DNA of 64,000 bases, taken from positions 62,001 to 126,000 of the forward strand of contig NZ_JAPDPD010000007.1 of assembly GCF_026283965.1 (NCBI RefSeq), written 5' to 3'. Each line of letters opens with the position of its first letter. Position 1 is the first letter of the stretch. The notes under the pieces were generated by a model. The model made no database searches and was not told the origin of the DNA. It worked only from the letters and a program-made list of their open reading frames with translations. A program made the translations under genes and the position numbers. Of the stretch, positions 54,911-64,000 are shown one piece after another. This DNA comes from Dyella subtropica (GTDB lineage Bacteria; Pseudomonadota; Gammaproteobacteria; Xanthomonadales; Rhodanobacteraceae).

Positions 54911-55372
54911 TCAATCACGGTCGTCATGCTTGTCGTGATCACGCCCGTGACCACGTCCATGGTCATCATCGTGCTTGTCGTGGCCACGCTCATGGTCGCG
55001 GTCACGATCACGATCCCAGTCGTCGCGGTCATGGTGTGGAGGACGGCCGCCATAATGCTCAATCACGTAGGTGTGTTGCACATACGGCCGGTCCTCATCC
55101 AGATCGATGCTGACGCCGCCGGTGCGGACATAGCCCTGGAACTCCATCGGCAGACTGATGCCGCTGCGCCAGTTGCCGCCGTCCAGCCAGAACCACACGC
55201 GAGTGTCGGGGGCGTAGTAGACCTCGCCTTCCGGGTAGTAGGTGTAATGGTGCTTGGCGCGCCAGCCATGCGCAGGCGCCCAAGGGGGTGGGCCGCCGGC
55301 CCAGACCGGGGCGGCACAGGCGGTGCCGAGAACCAGCAGGGCGGCGCTGAGTAATAGGGTTTTGTGAGACAT
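54911..55372 (-). CDS. Periplasmic protein with His/Asp-rich tail
   Basis: The function is unknown. The 153-aa protein has a signal peptide (hydrophobic residues about 5-21, likely cut after PVWA). It then has a small domain rich in Tyr, Trp and Gly (HHYTYYPEGEVYYAPD ... FWLDGGNWRSGISLP), and a tail from about residue 107 made almost only of His, Asp, Arg, Lys and Gly, with DHDKHDD-type repeats. The tail could bind divalent metals such as Zn, Ni or Cu. It stands between xseB and tilS. Confidence 0.75.
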   Translation of the reverse strand: MSHKTLLLSAALLVLGTACAAPVWAGGPPPWAPAHGWRAKHHYTYYPEGEVYYAPDTRVWFWLDGGNWRSGISLPMEFQGYVRTGGVSIDLDEDRPYVQHTYVIEHYGGRPPHHDRDDWDRDRDRDHERGHDKHDDDHGRGHGRDHDKHDDRD

Positions 55373-55441
55373 CGGATGACTCCGCGTGGTGGCAATGCGA
55401 ACGCTAGGACGTGCCTGGGAAATTCTGGCTGAATGTTCTTA

Positions 55442-55468
55442 GGCCAGCTGTGACTCAGTCAGCTGGCC
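55442..55468 (-). terminator. Hairpin at the tilS end
   Basis: GGCCAGC (55442-55448) pairs with GCTGGCC (55462-55468), overlapping the tilS stop codon. No T run follows on the minus strand. It may be a weak terminator. Confidence 0.35.
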
Positions 55469-56759
55469 GCCAGCATGGCTCGCCTCCGGCCTGTCGAAAC
55501 CAGGTGTCTCCCGGGTCGCTGCGCCAGCGATCCGCCACGGCGATCAGTTCCCCATCCGCATAGATCAGCGGGCAAGCGGCGCGTTGCCAGGGTGGCATCG
55601 TGGCCTTCTGGAATAGATCGCGCAGCTCGCGGGTGTGGCGGTCACCGGCGGGGCGGATACGTTCGCCGCCACGGCGGAGACGCACGATCAGTGGCACGGA
55701 CAGTGGCGGCCCGGACCATTCCAGCATGCCGCCGTCAGGCAAGGCCAAAGCTTCCCCCTGCCACCTGGCCTGCCAGTCCTCAGGGATCGGCGGACGCGGT
55801 GGCAGCGCCCATAGTCGATCCTTCCACACGTGCAGATCGGTGCCCGGCCAGTGAATGCAGGGCAGGCGGCCTGCGCGTGCCTCGCCCACCTGTCGCTCGA
55901 TCTGGCGGCGCTGAGCGAAGGTGGGTGCCGTGAGGCCACGGGCATGCAGCCAGTGGTCAAGCAGCGGTTCGCGCATTGCGGCCGGCAGGGCCAGCCAGGC
56001 TTTGGCGTCCAGGCTGTCGGTGGCTGGATCGCGCAGATGCTCCAACTCGGCCATCCATTGCACGCGCAAGGCATCAGCCGCTGCTCGGCTGTGGGTAGCG
56101 CTATGCAGGATCGAATCCACTGCGTGTGGCCAATGTTGCGCAAGGCGCGGCAGGATCTCGTTGCGCAGATAGTTGCGTGACAGCCGGATATCGGCGTTGG
56201 ACGGATCGTCGATGACGGGCAGATGGTGTCGCTCGACGTAGCCGCGCAACACTGCGCGAGGCGTCGTCAACAGTGGCCGCCAAAGCTGCCCTTGGCCGAG
56301 AGAGCGGATTTCGCGCATGCCGCCCAACCCTTCCGGCCCGCCGCCGCGCAATAACTTGAGCAGCACGGTTTCCGCCTGGTCTTCGCGGTGGTGGCCGAGC
56401 ATCAGCCATTCGCCAGCGCGCAGCGCATCGGCCATCGCCGCATAGCGCGCGTGCCGTGCCGCGGCCTCCAATCCTTCGCCGCTGTGGACGTCCACATTCA
56501 CGCGCAAGACTGTGCAGTCCAATTCCAGTACCGAGCAGTAGCGCCTTGCCTGTTCGGCCCAGCGGCCGCTATCCGGATGCAAGCCATGATCAACATGGAC
56601 CGCGCGCAGCTGGCGCACGCGTGCTTCCCGCAGTTGAGCCAGCGCGTGCAGTAATGCGGTGGAGTCCGGTCCGCCGCTGAAGGCGACGCACAGCGGGCCG
56701 TCGGGCCGGTCGCGAAGGGCTTGCCGCAAACGATCGGCGAGGGGATCCGGCTTACTCAC
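55455..56759 (-). CDS. tilS: tRNA(Ile)-lysidine synthase
   Basis: TilS converts C34 of the CAU-anticodon tRNA-Ile to lysidine, so that it reads AUA. The 434-aa protein has the PP-loop ATPase motif SGGPDS (28-33), LRAVHVDHGLHPDSG and LGHHREDQAETVLLKLLRGGG. The central and C-terminal TilS domains (RELRDLFQKATMPPWQRAACPLIY) follow. Its start overlaps the end of the NYN gene by 8 bp, so both are co-translated. Confidence 0.95.
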   Translation of the reverse strand: MSKPDPLADRLRQALRDRPDGPLCVAFSGGPDSTALLHALAQLREARVRQLRAVHVDHGLHPDSGRWAEQARRYCSVLELDCTVLRVNVDVHSGEGLEAAARHARYAAMADALRAGEWLMLGHHREDQAETVLLKLLRGGGPEGLGGMREIRSLGQGQLWRPLLTTPRAVLRGYVERHHLPVIDDPSNADIRLSRNYLRNEILPRLAQHWPHAVDSILHSATHSRAAADALRVQWMAELEHLRDPATDSLDAKAWLALPAAMREPLLDHWLHARGLTAPTFAQRRQIERQVGEARAGRLPCIHWPGTDLHVWKDRLWALPPRPPIPEDWQARWQGEALALPDGGMLEWSGPPLSVPLIVRLRRGGERIRPAGDRHTRELRDLFQKATMPPWQRAACPLIYADGELIAVADRWRSDPGDTWFRQAGGEPCWRPAD

Positions 56760-57507
56760 GAGGCTCCGGCTTCTTCGACTTGTTGCGGATGTAGATCACC
56801 TTGGGTCGGCCTTCGCCGGGACTGCGTCGATCCATCTCGAACAGCGTCGTCGCGGAGATCAATTCGCTGAGCTTGCCGTAGCCGTAGCTGCGCGCGTCGA
56901 AGTTGGGCCGTTGCTTGGTGATGATCGAACCGACGCCACCGAGCCCAGCCCAGCCATCGTCGTCGGAGGCGGCATCCACCGCATTGCGCAACAGGTTCAC
57001 CAATCCGCCGTCCTGCTTCAGTTGAGCCGCGGTGCGCGGTTTCAGCGGCTGTTCTTCGTCGGGTTTGGCGACCAGGATGTCGGTGTAAATGAACTTGTCG
57101 CAGGCAGCAACGAAAGGATCTGGCGTCTTGCGCTCGCCGAAGCCGTACACGATCAGGCCCGATTCGCGAATGCGCGCTGCAAGACGCGTGAAGTCGCTAT
57201 CGCTGGAGACGATGCAGAAGCCGTCGAAGCGCCCCGAGTAAAGCAAGTCCATCGCGTCGATGATCATCGCCGAGTCCGTGGCGTTCTTGCCGCTGGTGTA
57301 GCCGAACTGCTGGATCGGCTGGATCGACTGCGTGAGCAGTTGCTCCTTCCAGCCTTTCAGGTGGTTGCTGGTCCAATCGCCATAGGCGCGCTTCACGTGC
57401 GCGGTGCCGTATTTGGCCACCTCGGCAAGCAGCGCTTCGGCAATCGCCGGCTGCGCGTTGTCGGCATCGATCAGGACGGCAAGCTTGGTGGCGGGCTCGT
57501 TGGCCAT
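56752..57507 (-). CDS. NYN-domain protein with LOTUS/OST-HTH domain
   Basis: The 251-aa protein resembles LabA/MARF1-type proteins. It has a PIN-like NYN nuclease domain with acidic residues in LAVLIDADNAQP (Asp14, Asp16) and FCIVSSDSDFTRLA. A C-terminal OST-HTH RNA-binding domain holds ITKQRPNFDARSYGYGKLSELI. It probably binds or cleaves RNA; the target is unknown. It shares a transcript with tilS. Confidence 0.85.
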   Translation of the reverse strand: MANEPATKLAVLIDADNAQPAIAEALLAEVAKYGTAHVKRAYGDWTSNHLKGWKEQLLTQSIQPIQQFGYTSGKNATDSAMIIDAMDLLYSGRFDGFCIVSSDSDFTRLAARIRESGLIVYGFGERKTPDPFVAACDKFIYTDILVAKPDEEQPLKPRTAAQLKQDGGLVNLLRNAVDAASDDDGWAGLGGVGSIITKQRPNFDARSYGYGKLSELISATTLFEMDRRSPGEGRPKVIYIRNKSKKPEPRE

Positions 57508-57568
57508 GGCGCGGTTCGCAGTGATGGACTGCGCCGATGGTACAGCGGCCCTTGCGCGCCGCGCGTCG

Positions 57569-57605
57569 AAAAAACGACAAGGCCCCGGTGCGTGGCCGGG
57601 GCCTT
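57569..57605 (-). terminator. Intrinsic terminator of the beta-propeller gene
   Basis: Read on the minus strand, a perfect 10-bp AAGGCCCCGG/CCGGGGCCTT stem (57579-57588 with 57596-57605) is followed by GTCG and six T. A clear rho-independent terminator. Confidence 0.85.
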
Positions 57606-57645
57606 GGATGGATGTACAAGCTTGCCGATGCCGGGGCGAGCGGTA

Positions 57646-58731
57646 TCAGAAGCCGAACGGTGGTGTCAGGCCGGTGAAGTCGCCGATGACTTTGGCGTCG
57701 TACGGGCCGTTGAGTTGATTGAAGCTGCTACCGGGTGCGTTGAGGCTTCCCTGGGTAAATACGATGCCGCCGGCGGGAGTGACTTCGATCACGCGGTCGT
57801 TGAATTGGTCGCTGATCAGCGTGTCGCCGTTGCGCAGGCGTATCGCACGGGTAGGGAGCGGTGCCGGGTTGCTTCCCGGGTCAAGGTTAGTGATGTATTG
57901 CCATACGAAGCCATCGTTGGCATCGACCTCCACGGCGCGGCTGTTGTTGGAATCCGTGAGCAGCGTGTCGCCGTTGTCGAGTCGGCTTGCGAAGGCCACG
58001 CCACTTGTCGTGCGACCATCGCTGAACGTCTTGAGGACGTGTTTGCTCACGCTCACCTCGATCGCCCGGTTGTTGTTCTCGTCGGCGATTAGGATGTGGC
58101 CGTTCTCGAGCACCTCGGCACTGTTGGGATTGTTGAGGAAATTGTCGGTGCTGCCGGTGACGCCGGTGGTGCCGTACTGCCAGACGATCTTGTGCGCAAG
58201 GTTGACCAGGATGATGCGTTCGTTGACCTGGTCGGTGATCAGCACGTGCGCTCCGGGATGGCCCGGAAAATTAGTGACGAACAGCGAGTGCACCGGCGTG
58301 TTCAGTTCATTCGGGCCGGAGCCGCCCACACCGGCCTTGCCGTATTGCCAGAGGATCTCTCCGCCGGGGGAGACGATGATCACCCGGTTGTCCGGGCAGC
58401 CGTTGACGAGGTCGCTGCAGCCGGGGAAGCCCGGTGGCGTGCCGGTGCCCGACATCAGCGTAAGCGGGCCGATACGTTCGGCATCGTTAACGCCGATGAT
58501 GGTGTGCGGACCTGGAATGTCCGAGCCGGTGCCGAAACTCCACACGATGCCGTGGGTGGAGCGGTTGACTTCGATCACGCGGTTGTTGAACTGGTCGGCG
58601 ATCAGCACGTTGCCGTTGTCGGGCCGCGCCGCTGCCGGCGGAGACCAGGCGGCGCCAAGGCCGAGGCCGATGGTTATCGCCGCAGTCAGGGTGCGGCGAA
58701 GCATGGGTTGTTGAAACCATCTGCGTGTCAT
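57646..58731 (-). CDS. Secreted NHL-like beta-propeller protein
   Basis: The 361-aa protein has a signal peptide (cut near PPAAA, residue 35) and at least five repeats of the type NGxxLIADxxNNRxIEV (about residues 39-54, 160-176, 210-226, 253-269 and 301-317), with IVWQYG after several. This suggests a six-bladed propeller. NHL and arylsulfotransferase-like propellers look like this; no catalytic residues are recognised. ATG 58731 follows GGAGGGG by 6 nt; longer frames upstream are noise. Confidence 0.85.
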   Translation of the reverse strand: MTRRWFQQPMLRRTLTAAITIGLGLGAAWSPPAAARPDNGNVLIADQFNNRVIEVNRSTHGIVWSFGTGSDIPGPHTIIGVNDAERIGPLTLMSGTGTPPGFPGCSDLVNGCPDNRVIIVSPGGEILWQYGKAGVGGSGPNELNTPVHSLFVTNFPGHPGAHVLITDQVNERIILVNLAHKIVWQYGTTGVTGSTDNFLNNPNSAEVLENGHILIADENNNRAIEVSVSKHVLKTFSDGRTTSGVAFASRLDNGDTLLTDSNNSRAVEVDANDGFVWQYITNLDPGSNPAPLPTRAIRLRNGDTLISDQFNDRVIEVTPAGGIVFTQGSLNAPGSSFNQLNGPYDAKVIGDFTGLTPPFGF

Positions 58732-59170
58732 CTGGAACCCCTCCATACGAGTCAGGTCAGCACAAACGCAGGCGCAGGTGCACTTGCCGCACGTCGGCGC
58801 CCAACTACGGGCGCGGCACGTCGCGGGTCTCGCCTCGAAGTGTGTGCCGCCGCCGCGAGGCGAGACCCGAGACGTCCTTCTGCCATGAGCGTCGAAGATC
58901 CCTGAATCTGCCGGCGCGGCTAGGGCTTCCATGCCTTGCCAGAGTCAATACTCGTGCGTGGGGATACGGTTCAATCAGCCGTTGGAGATAGGCAGGGCGT
59001 TGCGGAAATGGATTCCAGCCCGATGCCGGCCGGATCGGCGAGGAGCAGCGGCGTAGGCGGTGTCACGCGGCGGGCATGGCCGTCGCCGCGACAGTCACGC
59101 GCAGGCGCCCGATCAGCTCGGTGGGGCGCGTACGTTAACGCGGCCGACGCCGCGCACGCTCAAGGGCGGT
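58732..59170. other. Gene-free stretch with inverted repeats
   Basis: These 439 bp between the propeller gene start and the accA end hold no believable gene. They contain GCGCCC/GGGCGC (58797-58802 with 58809-58814) and a perfect 14-bp inverted repeat CGGGTCTCGCCTCG (58824-58837) with its complement at 58856-58869 around an 18-nt loop. The latter may mark regulation of the propeller gene. Confidence 0.5.
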
Positions 59171-60127
59171 TTATTCCTGGTAGGCGCCGTAGCTTCGCAG
59201 GCGGCGGTAGCGCTGTTCGAGCAAGGCGTCGACGGGCATGGATTCCAGCTCGTCCAGCTGGTTGAGCAACACGGCCTTCAGGCGCACGGCCATGGAGTGC
59301 GGGCTGCGATGCGCGCCGCCTAGCGGCTCGCGCACTACCTTGTCGACCAGGCCCAGTTCCAGCAAGCGCGGCGCGGTAAGGCCCAGGGCCTCGGCGGCGT
59401 CCTTGGCCTTGTCCGCACTCTTCCACAGGATGGAGGCGCAGCCTTCTGGCGAGATCACCGAATAGGTCGAGTACTGCAGCATCACGGTGCGGTCGCCCAC
59501 GCCAATGGCCAGCGCGCCACCGGAGCCGCCTTCGCCGATCACGGTGCAGATGATCGGTACGCGCAGATCGGCCATTTCGAGCAGGTTGCGGGCGATAGCT
59601 TCGCTCTGGCCTCGCTCCTCGGCACCGACGCCAGGGTAGGCGCCTGGGGTGTCGATGAGGGTGAGCAGCGGCAGCTTGAAACGCTCGGCCATCTTCATCA
59701 GGCGCAGCGCCTTGCGATAACCCTCGGGGCGCGGCATGCCGAAGTTGCGGCGTACCTTGCCCTTGGTGTCGCGTGCCTTCTGGTGACCAATGATCACCAC
59801 CGAGCGGCCGTTGATGCGACCGATGCCACCCACGATGGCCGCGTCGTCCGCATAGGCGCGGTCGCCGGCCAGCTCGTGGAATTCCTCGCACATCACGCCG
59901 ATGTAATCGAGCGTGTAGGGGCGGCCCGGATGGCGCGACAGCTGGGTGACCTGCCAGGAGGTGAGGTTGCGGAAGATCTCGGCGGTCTTGACCTTGAGCT
60001 TCTCGCGCAGCCGGTCGACCTCGTCCTCGATGTTGAACGCCTGCCCATGGCTGGCGTGGCGAAGCTCTTCAATCTTCGCTTCCAGCTCGGCAATCGGTTG
60101 TTCGAAATCGAGGAAGTTAGAGTTCAT
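59171..60127 (-). CDS. accA: Acetyl-CoA carboxylase carboxyltransferase subunit alpha
   Basis: With AccD it transfers the carboxyl group from biotin to acetyl-CoA in fatty acid synthesis. ATG 60127 gives 318 aa ([23 protein letters not shown]). The family core [24 protein letters not shown] and [15 protein letters not shown] is intact. It lies directly downstream of dnaE, a conserved proteobacterial pairing, separated by the REP pair. Confidence 0.97.
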   Translation of the reverse strand: MNSNFLDFEQPIAELEAKIEELRHASHGQAFNIEDEVDRLREKLKVKTAEIFRNLTSWQVTQLSRHPGRPYTLDYIGVMCEEFHELAGDRAYADDAAIVGGIGRINGRSVVIIGHQKARDTKGKVRRNFGMPRPEGYRKALRLMKMAERFKLPLLTLIDTPGAYPGVGAEERGQSEAIARNLLEMADLRVPIICTVIGEGGSGGALAIGVGDRTVMLQYSTYSVISPEGCASILWKSADKAKDAAEALGLTAPRLLELGLVDKVVREPLGGAHRSPHSMAVRLKAVLLNQLDELESMPVDALLEQRYRRLRSYGAYQE

Positions 60128-60207
60128 TCGGTGCAATTCATGACACGGAAGCGGCGCAGTATACCGGGCTGGGAAAAATCCGGAGAACGGAACCGTATGG
60201 GTTGCCC

Positions 60208-60318
60208 GTAGGAGCGCACCTTGTGCGCGACAAACCGGCAGGACTGCTGGTTTGCACGGCGCGAGCCGCCCGGAGCGCGGCCCTCGCGGGCCGGGTCGCC
60301 CACAGAGTGGGCTCCTAC
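60208..60318. repeat. Inverted pair of GTAG-type REP sequences
   Basis: Two 24-nt palindromic units in inverted orientation (60208-60231 and 60295-60318) begin with GTAGGAGC at their outer ends and flank a GC-rich core of about 63 bp. They differ at four positions. Two of these are a compensating G-C to C-G swap in the stem (GCAC/GTGC versus CCAC/GTGG). The other two lie in the loop. The GTAG head is that of the REP/SMAG elements of Xanthomonadales. Confidence 0.8.
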
Positions 60319-60323
60319 AAGGG

Positions 60324-63300
60324 TCAGTCGGATTGCTTCACGATACGCAGCCGCGCCGCCTGCACCCCGGGTAACGCGCGCACGGCACGCAGCAGCTCTG
60401 GAATGGCCTCGACGCGCCATTCCTCGCCCAGTTCCAGATCAGCCTGGCCGATTTGATTGTGATAGCCGTGCAACACCACCGTGGCACGGCCATTGCGGTA
60501 GCCGGCCAGCGCATGGCGCAGCTGTTCGACGAAAGCAGGGCTGACCCCATTCAGTTTCAGATGCAGCACGCGCGCGAAGCGGCGACAGGCGTCGCCCAGG
60601 GTATAGGCGCTGCGGGCACGCAAGGCAAAGCCACCGCCGGAGAAGTCGTCGATGCGCAGGCCGCCTTCGACCACCAGCATTTCGTCGCGGGTGAGCAGCG
60701 GGGCGACTTGCTGATATAGCTCGCCGAAGAAGCTCACCTCGATGATGCCGGTGCCATCTTCCAGCCGAACGAAGGCATCGCTCTCGCCACGTTTGCGGAT
60801 GGCGGTGACCATACCGGCCACGGTCCACGGCGTATCCGGGCCGCGGCGGAAACGGTTGCCGTCGTCGTTGTCGTTCTTGCGCGGCTTGGGCGGCTGGTAA
60901 CGGTCGGCGATTTCGCCCAGCGGGCAGGTGGACAGCTGCGCCAGTTCTTCGCGCCATGGATCGGTGGGGTGGCCGGAGAGGTAGTGGCCGAGCGTGTCGC
61001 GCTCGCCTTGCAGCTTCCGTTCGAGCGGCCATTCTGGCGCGGTCGGCAGGTCAATCTGCACGACCGGTGCCGTCATCCCCATCGCTGCGCCGAACATGTC
61101 GTTCTGGCCGGACTGCTTGTCGCGAAGGTGCTGCTCCGCCGCCTTGATAGCGTCGGGCAACTGCAGCATCAGGCTGGCGCGCGTGGGCGCCAGCGCATCG
61201 AGCGAGCCAGAGAGGATCAGCGCTTCCAGCACACGGCGATTGAGCTTGGTGGGATCGACTCGGCGACAGAAGTCGGCCAAGTCGGTGTATTTGCCGTTCG
61301 CGCGCGCGGCGACGATGGCTTCGCAAGCGCCTTGGCCCACACCCTTGATTGCGCCCAGGCCGTAGCGAATCGTCCGGGCGCCTTGGCGCCGGGACGAAGA
61401 AGGCTCGGCGCGTTCGACCGCGACGAACATGAAGTCCGAGGCGTTCACGTCCGGCGGCAACACGGTCAGGCCGATGGCCCGCGATTCGTCGAGGAAGGTC
61501 ACCGCCTTGTCGGTGTTGTCCATGTCCGACGAGATCGTCGCGGCCATGAACTCGGCGGGGTAGTGCGCCTTCAGCCATGCCGTTTGATACGACACCAGCG
61601 CATACGCGGCAGCATGCGATTTGTTGAAGCCGTAGCCGGCGAACTTCTCCATCAGGTCGAAGATCGAGTCGGACTTGTCGGAGGTCAGCCCGTCCTTGGC
61701 GGCACCCTCGCGGAACTTGGCGCGTTCCTTCGCCATTTCCTCGACTTTCTTCTTGCCCATCGCGCGGCGCAGCAGGTCGGCGCCGCCGAGCGAGTAACCG
61801 CCGACGATCTGCGCCATCTGCATCACCTGCTCCTGATAGACCATGATGCCGTAGGTCTCTTTCAGGATCGGCTCGACGCGCGGGTCGGGATACTCCACTT
61901 CCTCGCGGCCATGCTTACGCGCGACGAAGCTGGGAATCAGGTCCATCGGGCCGGGGCGGTACAGCGCCACCAGCGCGATGATGTCCTCGAAGCGGTCGGG
62001 CTTGGCATCCTTGAGCATGCGCTGCATGCCGGTGGATTCGAGCTGGAACACCGCCACCGTCTGCGCTTTCTTCAGCAGGTCGTACGGCGCTGGGTCGTCC
62101 AGTGGCAGCGTCTCGATGTTCAGCGGTTCTTCGCCGGACGTCGCGCGACGCGCGTTGATGGCTTTTACCGCCCAGTCGATGATGGTCAGCGTACGCAGGC
62201 CGAGAAAGTCGAACTTCACCAGGCCGACCGCTTCGACGTCGTCCTTGTCGTACTGAGTGACTACGCCGCCGCCGCCCGCTTCACAGTACAGCGGGGCGAA
62301 ATCGGTGAGCGGTGTCGGCGCGATCACCACACCACCGGCGTGCTTGCCGGCGTTGCGGGTAAGGTTTTCCAGCTTCAGCGCAAGATCGATGAGCGACTTG
62401 GCTTCTTCGTCCTGCTCGTAAAGCTCGCAGAATTCCTTGACGACGCGATCGGTCTCTTTCTTCGACTTCTCCGAACGGCCGAGCGCGTCCGATAGCGTGA
62501 GATCGAGCGGACGCGGCGGAATCAGCTTCGCGATGCGATCGACCTGGTTGTAACCCATGCCGAGTACGCGGCCGGAGTCGCGCAGCACAGCCTTCGCGGC
62601 CATCGAACCATAGGTGATGATCTGGCTGACGTGGTCGCGGCCGTATTTGCGCGCGACATAGTCGATCACCTCGTCACGGCGATCCATGCAGAAGTCGATG
62701 TCGAAGTCGGGCATCGACACGCGTTCGGGGTTGAGGAAGCGCTCGAACAGCAGGTTGAACTGCAGCGGATCGAGGTCGGTGATCTTCAACACCCAGGCCA
62801 CCAGCGAGCCCGCGCCTGAACCACGTCCCGGACCCACCGGAATACCGTTCTGCTTACCCCAGTTGATGAAGTCCGCCACGATCAGGAAGTAGCCGGGGAA
62901 GCCCATCTCGATGATGACGTCCAGCTCGCGTTCGAGACGCGCTTCGTAGTCGGCCAGCGTGTGTCCTGCCGCCAACGGCGCGTCGGCAAGGCGCTCCTTC
63001 AAGCCTTCGCGGGAAATCTCGCGGATATAGCTGGCCAGGTCGTGGCCTTCCGGTACCGGGAAGTCGGGCAAGTAGTAGGTGCCGAACGACAGTTCCAGCG
63101 TGCAGCGCTTCGCCAGCTCGACGGTGTTCTCGATCGCTTCGGGAAGGTCCGCGAAGAGCGCGGCCATGTCGTCGGGCGTTTTCAGGTATTGCTGGTTGCT
63201 GTAGTCGCGCGGGCGCTTCGGGTCGGCCAGCACGCGACCCTGGTTGATACACACGCGCGCTTCATGCGCCTCGAAGTCGTCCTGCTTGATGAAGCGCACG

Positions 63301-63896
63301 TCGTTGCTGGCGATGACCGGCAGATCCAGCTCGGCGGCCAGCGCGAGCGCGGCGGCGTTCCAGTTTTCCTCGCCTTCGCGACCGCAGCGGGTGAGTTCGA
63401 GATAGAGACGGTCGGTGAATTGCCGGGCGAACGAACGCAATCGCACAGCCGCCGCACCTGCGCCCTGGTTCACCGCCACACGGCCGGCTTCGCTGTCGCG
63501 GCCAAGCAAGGCGATCAAGCCATTCGTCGCATCGGGCGTGAGCCAGCTGGCATCGACCAAGGGGCGGCCGCTGTGCTGGCCATCGCGCCAGGCACGGGAG
63601 ACCAAGCGCGAGAGATTGAGGTAGCCCTCGCGGTTCTGGCACAGCAAGGTCAGGCGCGAGGGGCGCGGATCGTCCGGCAGGCTCACCCACAGGTCGCAGC
63701 CGCCGATCGGCTTGATGCCGGCGGCGCTGCAGGCCTTGTAGAACTTCACCAGCGCAAACATGTTCGTTTCGTCGGTGAGCGCGACCGCTGGTATGCCATC
63801 GCGCACGCAGGCTTCGACCAGCGCCTTGATGCGGATGGTCGAATCGACCAGCGAGTATTCGCTGTGCAGATGGAGGTGGGCGAAGCGGACGGTCAT
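60324..63896 (-). CDS. dnaE: DNA polymerase III subunit alpha
   Basis: DnaE is the replicative polymerase. The 1190-aa protein is complete. The PHP domain starts [33 protein letters not shown] lies at 355-368 and the catalytic aspartates are in [13 protein letters not shown] (397-401). The tau-binding and beta-binding C-terminal regions include an OB fold ([16 protein letters not shown]). The gene ends just before the REP pair. The 104 bp left upstream (63897-64000) show nothing clear; rnhB is often there in relatives but is not visible. Confidence 0.98.
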   Translation of the reverse strand: MTVRFAHLHLHSEYSLVDSTIRIKALVEACVRDGIPAVALTDETNMFALVKFYKACSAAGIKPIGGCDLWVSLPDDPRPSRLTLLCQNREGYLNLSRLVSRAWRDGQHSGRPLVDASWLTPDATNGLIALLGRDSEAGRVAVNQGAGAAAVRLRSFARQFTDRLYLELTRCGREGEENWNAAALALAAELDLPVIASNDVRFIKQDDFEAHEARVCINQGRVLADPKRPRDYSNQQYLKTPDDMAALFADLPEAIENTVELAKRCTLELSFGTYYLPDFPVPEGHDLASYIREISREGLKERLADAPLAAGHTLADYEARLERELDVIIEMGFPGYFLIVADFINWGKQNGIPVGPGRGSGAGSLVAWVLKITDLDPLQFNLLFERFLNPERVSMPDFDIDFCMDRRDEVIDYVARKYGRDHVSQIITYGSMAAKAVLRDSGRVLGMGYNQVDRIAKLIPPRPLDLTLSDALGRSEKSKKETDRVVKEFCELYEQDEEAKSLIDLALKLENLTRNAGKHAGGVVIAPTPLTDFAPLYCEAGGGGVVTQYDKDDVEAVGLVKFDFLGLRTLTIIDWAVKAINARRATSGEEPLNIETLPLDDPAPYDLLKKAQTVAVFQLESTGMQRMLKDAKPDRFEDIIALVALYRPGPMDLIPSFVARKHGREEVEYPDPRVEPILKETYGIMVYQEQVMQMAQIVGGYSLGGADLLRRAMGKKKVEEMAKERAKFREGAAKDGLTSDKSDSIFDLMEKFAGYGFNKSHAAAYALVSYQTAWLKAHYPAEFMAATISSDMDNTDKAVTFLDESRAIGLTVLPPDVNASDFMFVAVERAEPSSSRRQGARTIRYGLGAIKGVGQGACEAIVAARANGKYTDLADFCRRVDPTKLNRRVLEALILSGSLDALAPTRASLMLQLPDAIKAAEQHLRDKQSGQNDMFGAAMGMTAPVVQIDLPTAPEWPLERKLQGERDTLGHYLSGHPTDPWREELAQLSTCPLGEIADRYQPPKPRKNDNDDGNRFRRGPDTPWTVAGMVTAIRKRGESDAFVRLEDGTGIIEVSFFGELYQQVAPLLTRDEMLVVEGGLRIDDFSGGGFALRARSAYTLGDACRRFARVLHLKLNGVSPAFVEQLRHALAGYRNGRATVVLHGYHNQIGQADLELGEEWRVEAIPELLRAVRALPGVQAARLRIVKQSD

Positions 63897-64000
63897 GCAG
63901 ACTCACGCGGTGAGTAGGAGAAGGCTAACCGCCGCCTCTGTGGCCGGCAAGATTGACATAAGTGGCTTTTGACGGTTGCGGGCATCCACGCGGGCTGGCA

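Noticed and set aside
56659-58092. 477-codon plus frame opposite the NYN and propeller genes
   Set aside because: Crosses two real genes antisense and has no recognisable domain.
60969-62495. 508-codon plus frame opposite dnaE
   Set aside because: Antisense shadow of dnaE.

Overview
The window is about 64 kb of GC-rich chromosome from a gammaproteobacterium, most likely of the Xanthomonadales/Lysobacterales (Rhodanobacteraceae-like: Dyella, Luteibacter, Frateuria or Rhodanobacter). The reasons are the gene order tuf-tRNA(Trp)-secE-nusG-L11/L10-rpoBC running straight into the str, S10, spc and alpha operons, the absence of rpmJ after secY, a type II DAHP synthase, and a GTAG-type REP pair like those described in Stenotrophomonas. 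The genus is an inference; no 16S gene is present.

Positions 1-32060 are the information-processing superlocus, all on the + strand: the 3' end of tufB, tRNA-Trp, secE, nusG, rplKA, rplJL, rpoBC, rpsLG-fusA-tufA, the S10 operon (rpsJ to rpsQ), the spc operon (rplN to secY) and the alpha operon (rpsM to rplQ), closed by a strong terminator. Together these genes make the ribosomal proteins, the core RNA polymerase, the elongation factors EF-Tu and EF-G, NusG and the SecYE translocon core. The spacers hold putative promoters, attenuator-like hairpins, an L1-binding-site mimic, and a leader architecture shared by the str and S10 operons.

Positions 32100-64000 are a mosaic of single genes and short operons on both strands. 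In order they are: dsbB; a type II DAHP synthase; a secreted amidase; a diheme plus triheme cytochrome c pair; and a minus-strand run with a two-component system, a hypoxanthine-DNA glycosylase, an M15-like protein and an AlkZ-like winged-helix DNA glycosylase. Next come rng-yhdP, a nested inverted-repeat element, a sterol-desaturase-family membrane protein, the tldD/darP/DUF1653/pmbA cluster, a DUF4870 protein, and xseB-ispA. The window closes with a His/Asp-rich periplasmic protein, NYN/LOTUS protein-tilS, a secreted beta-propeller, accA, a GTAG REP pair and dnaE.

No CRISPR array, prophage, complete insertion sequence or toxin-antitoxin pair was seen. The best candidates for something undescribed are the two-component/DNA-glycosylase operon (37896-42113), the duplicated 5'-leader module of the str and S10 operons, and the nested inverted-repeat element at 47653-47920.
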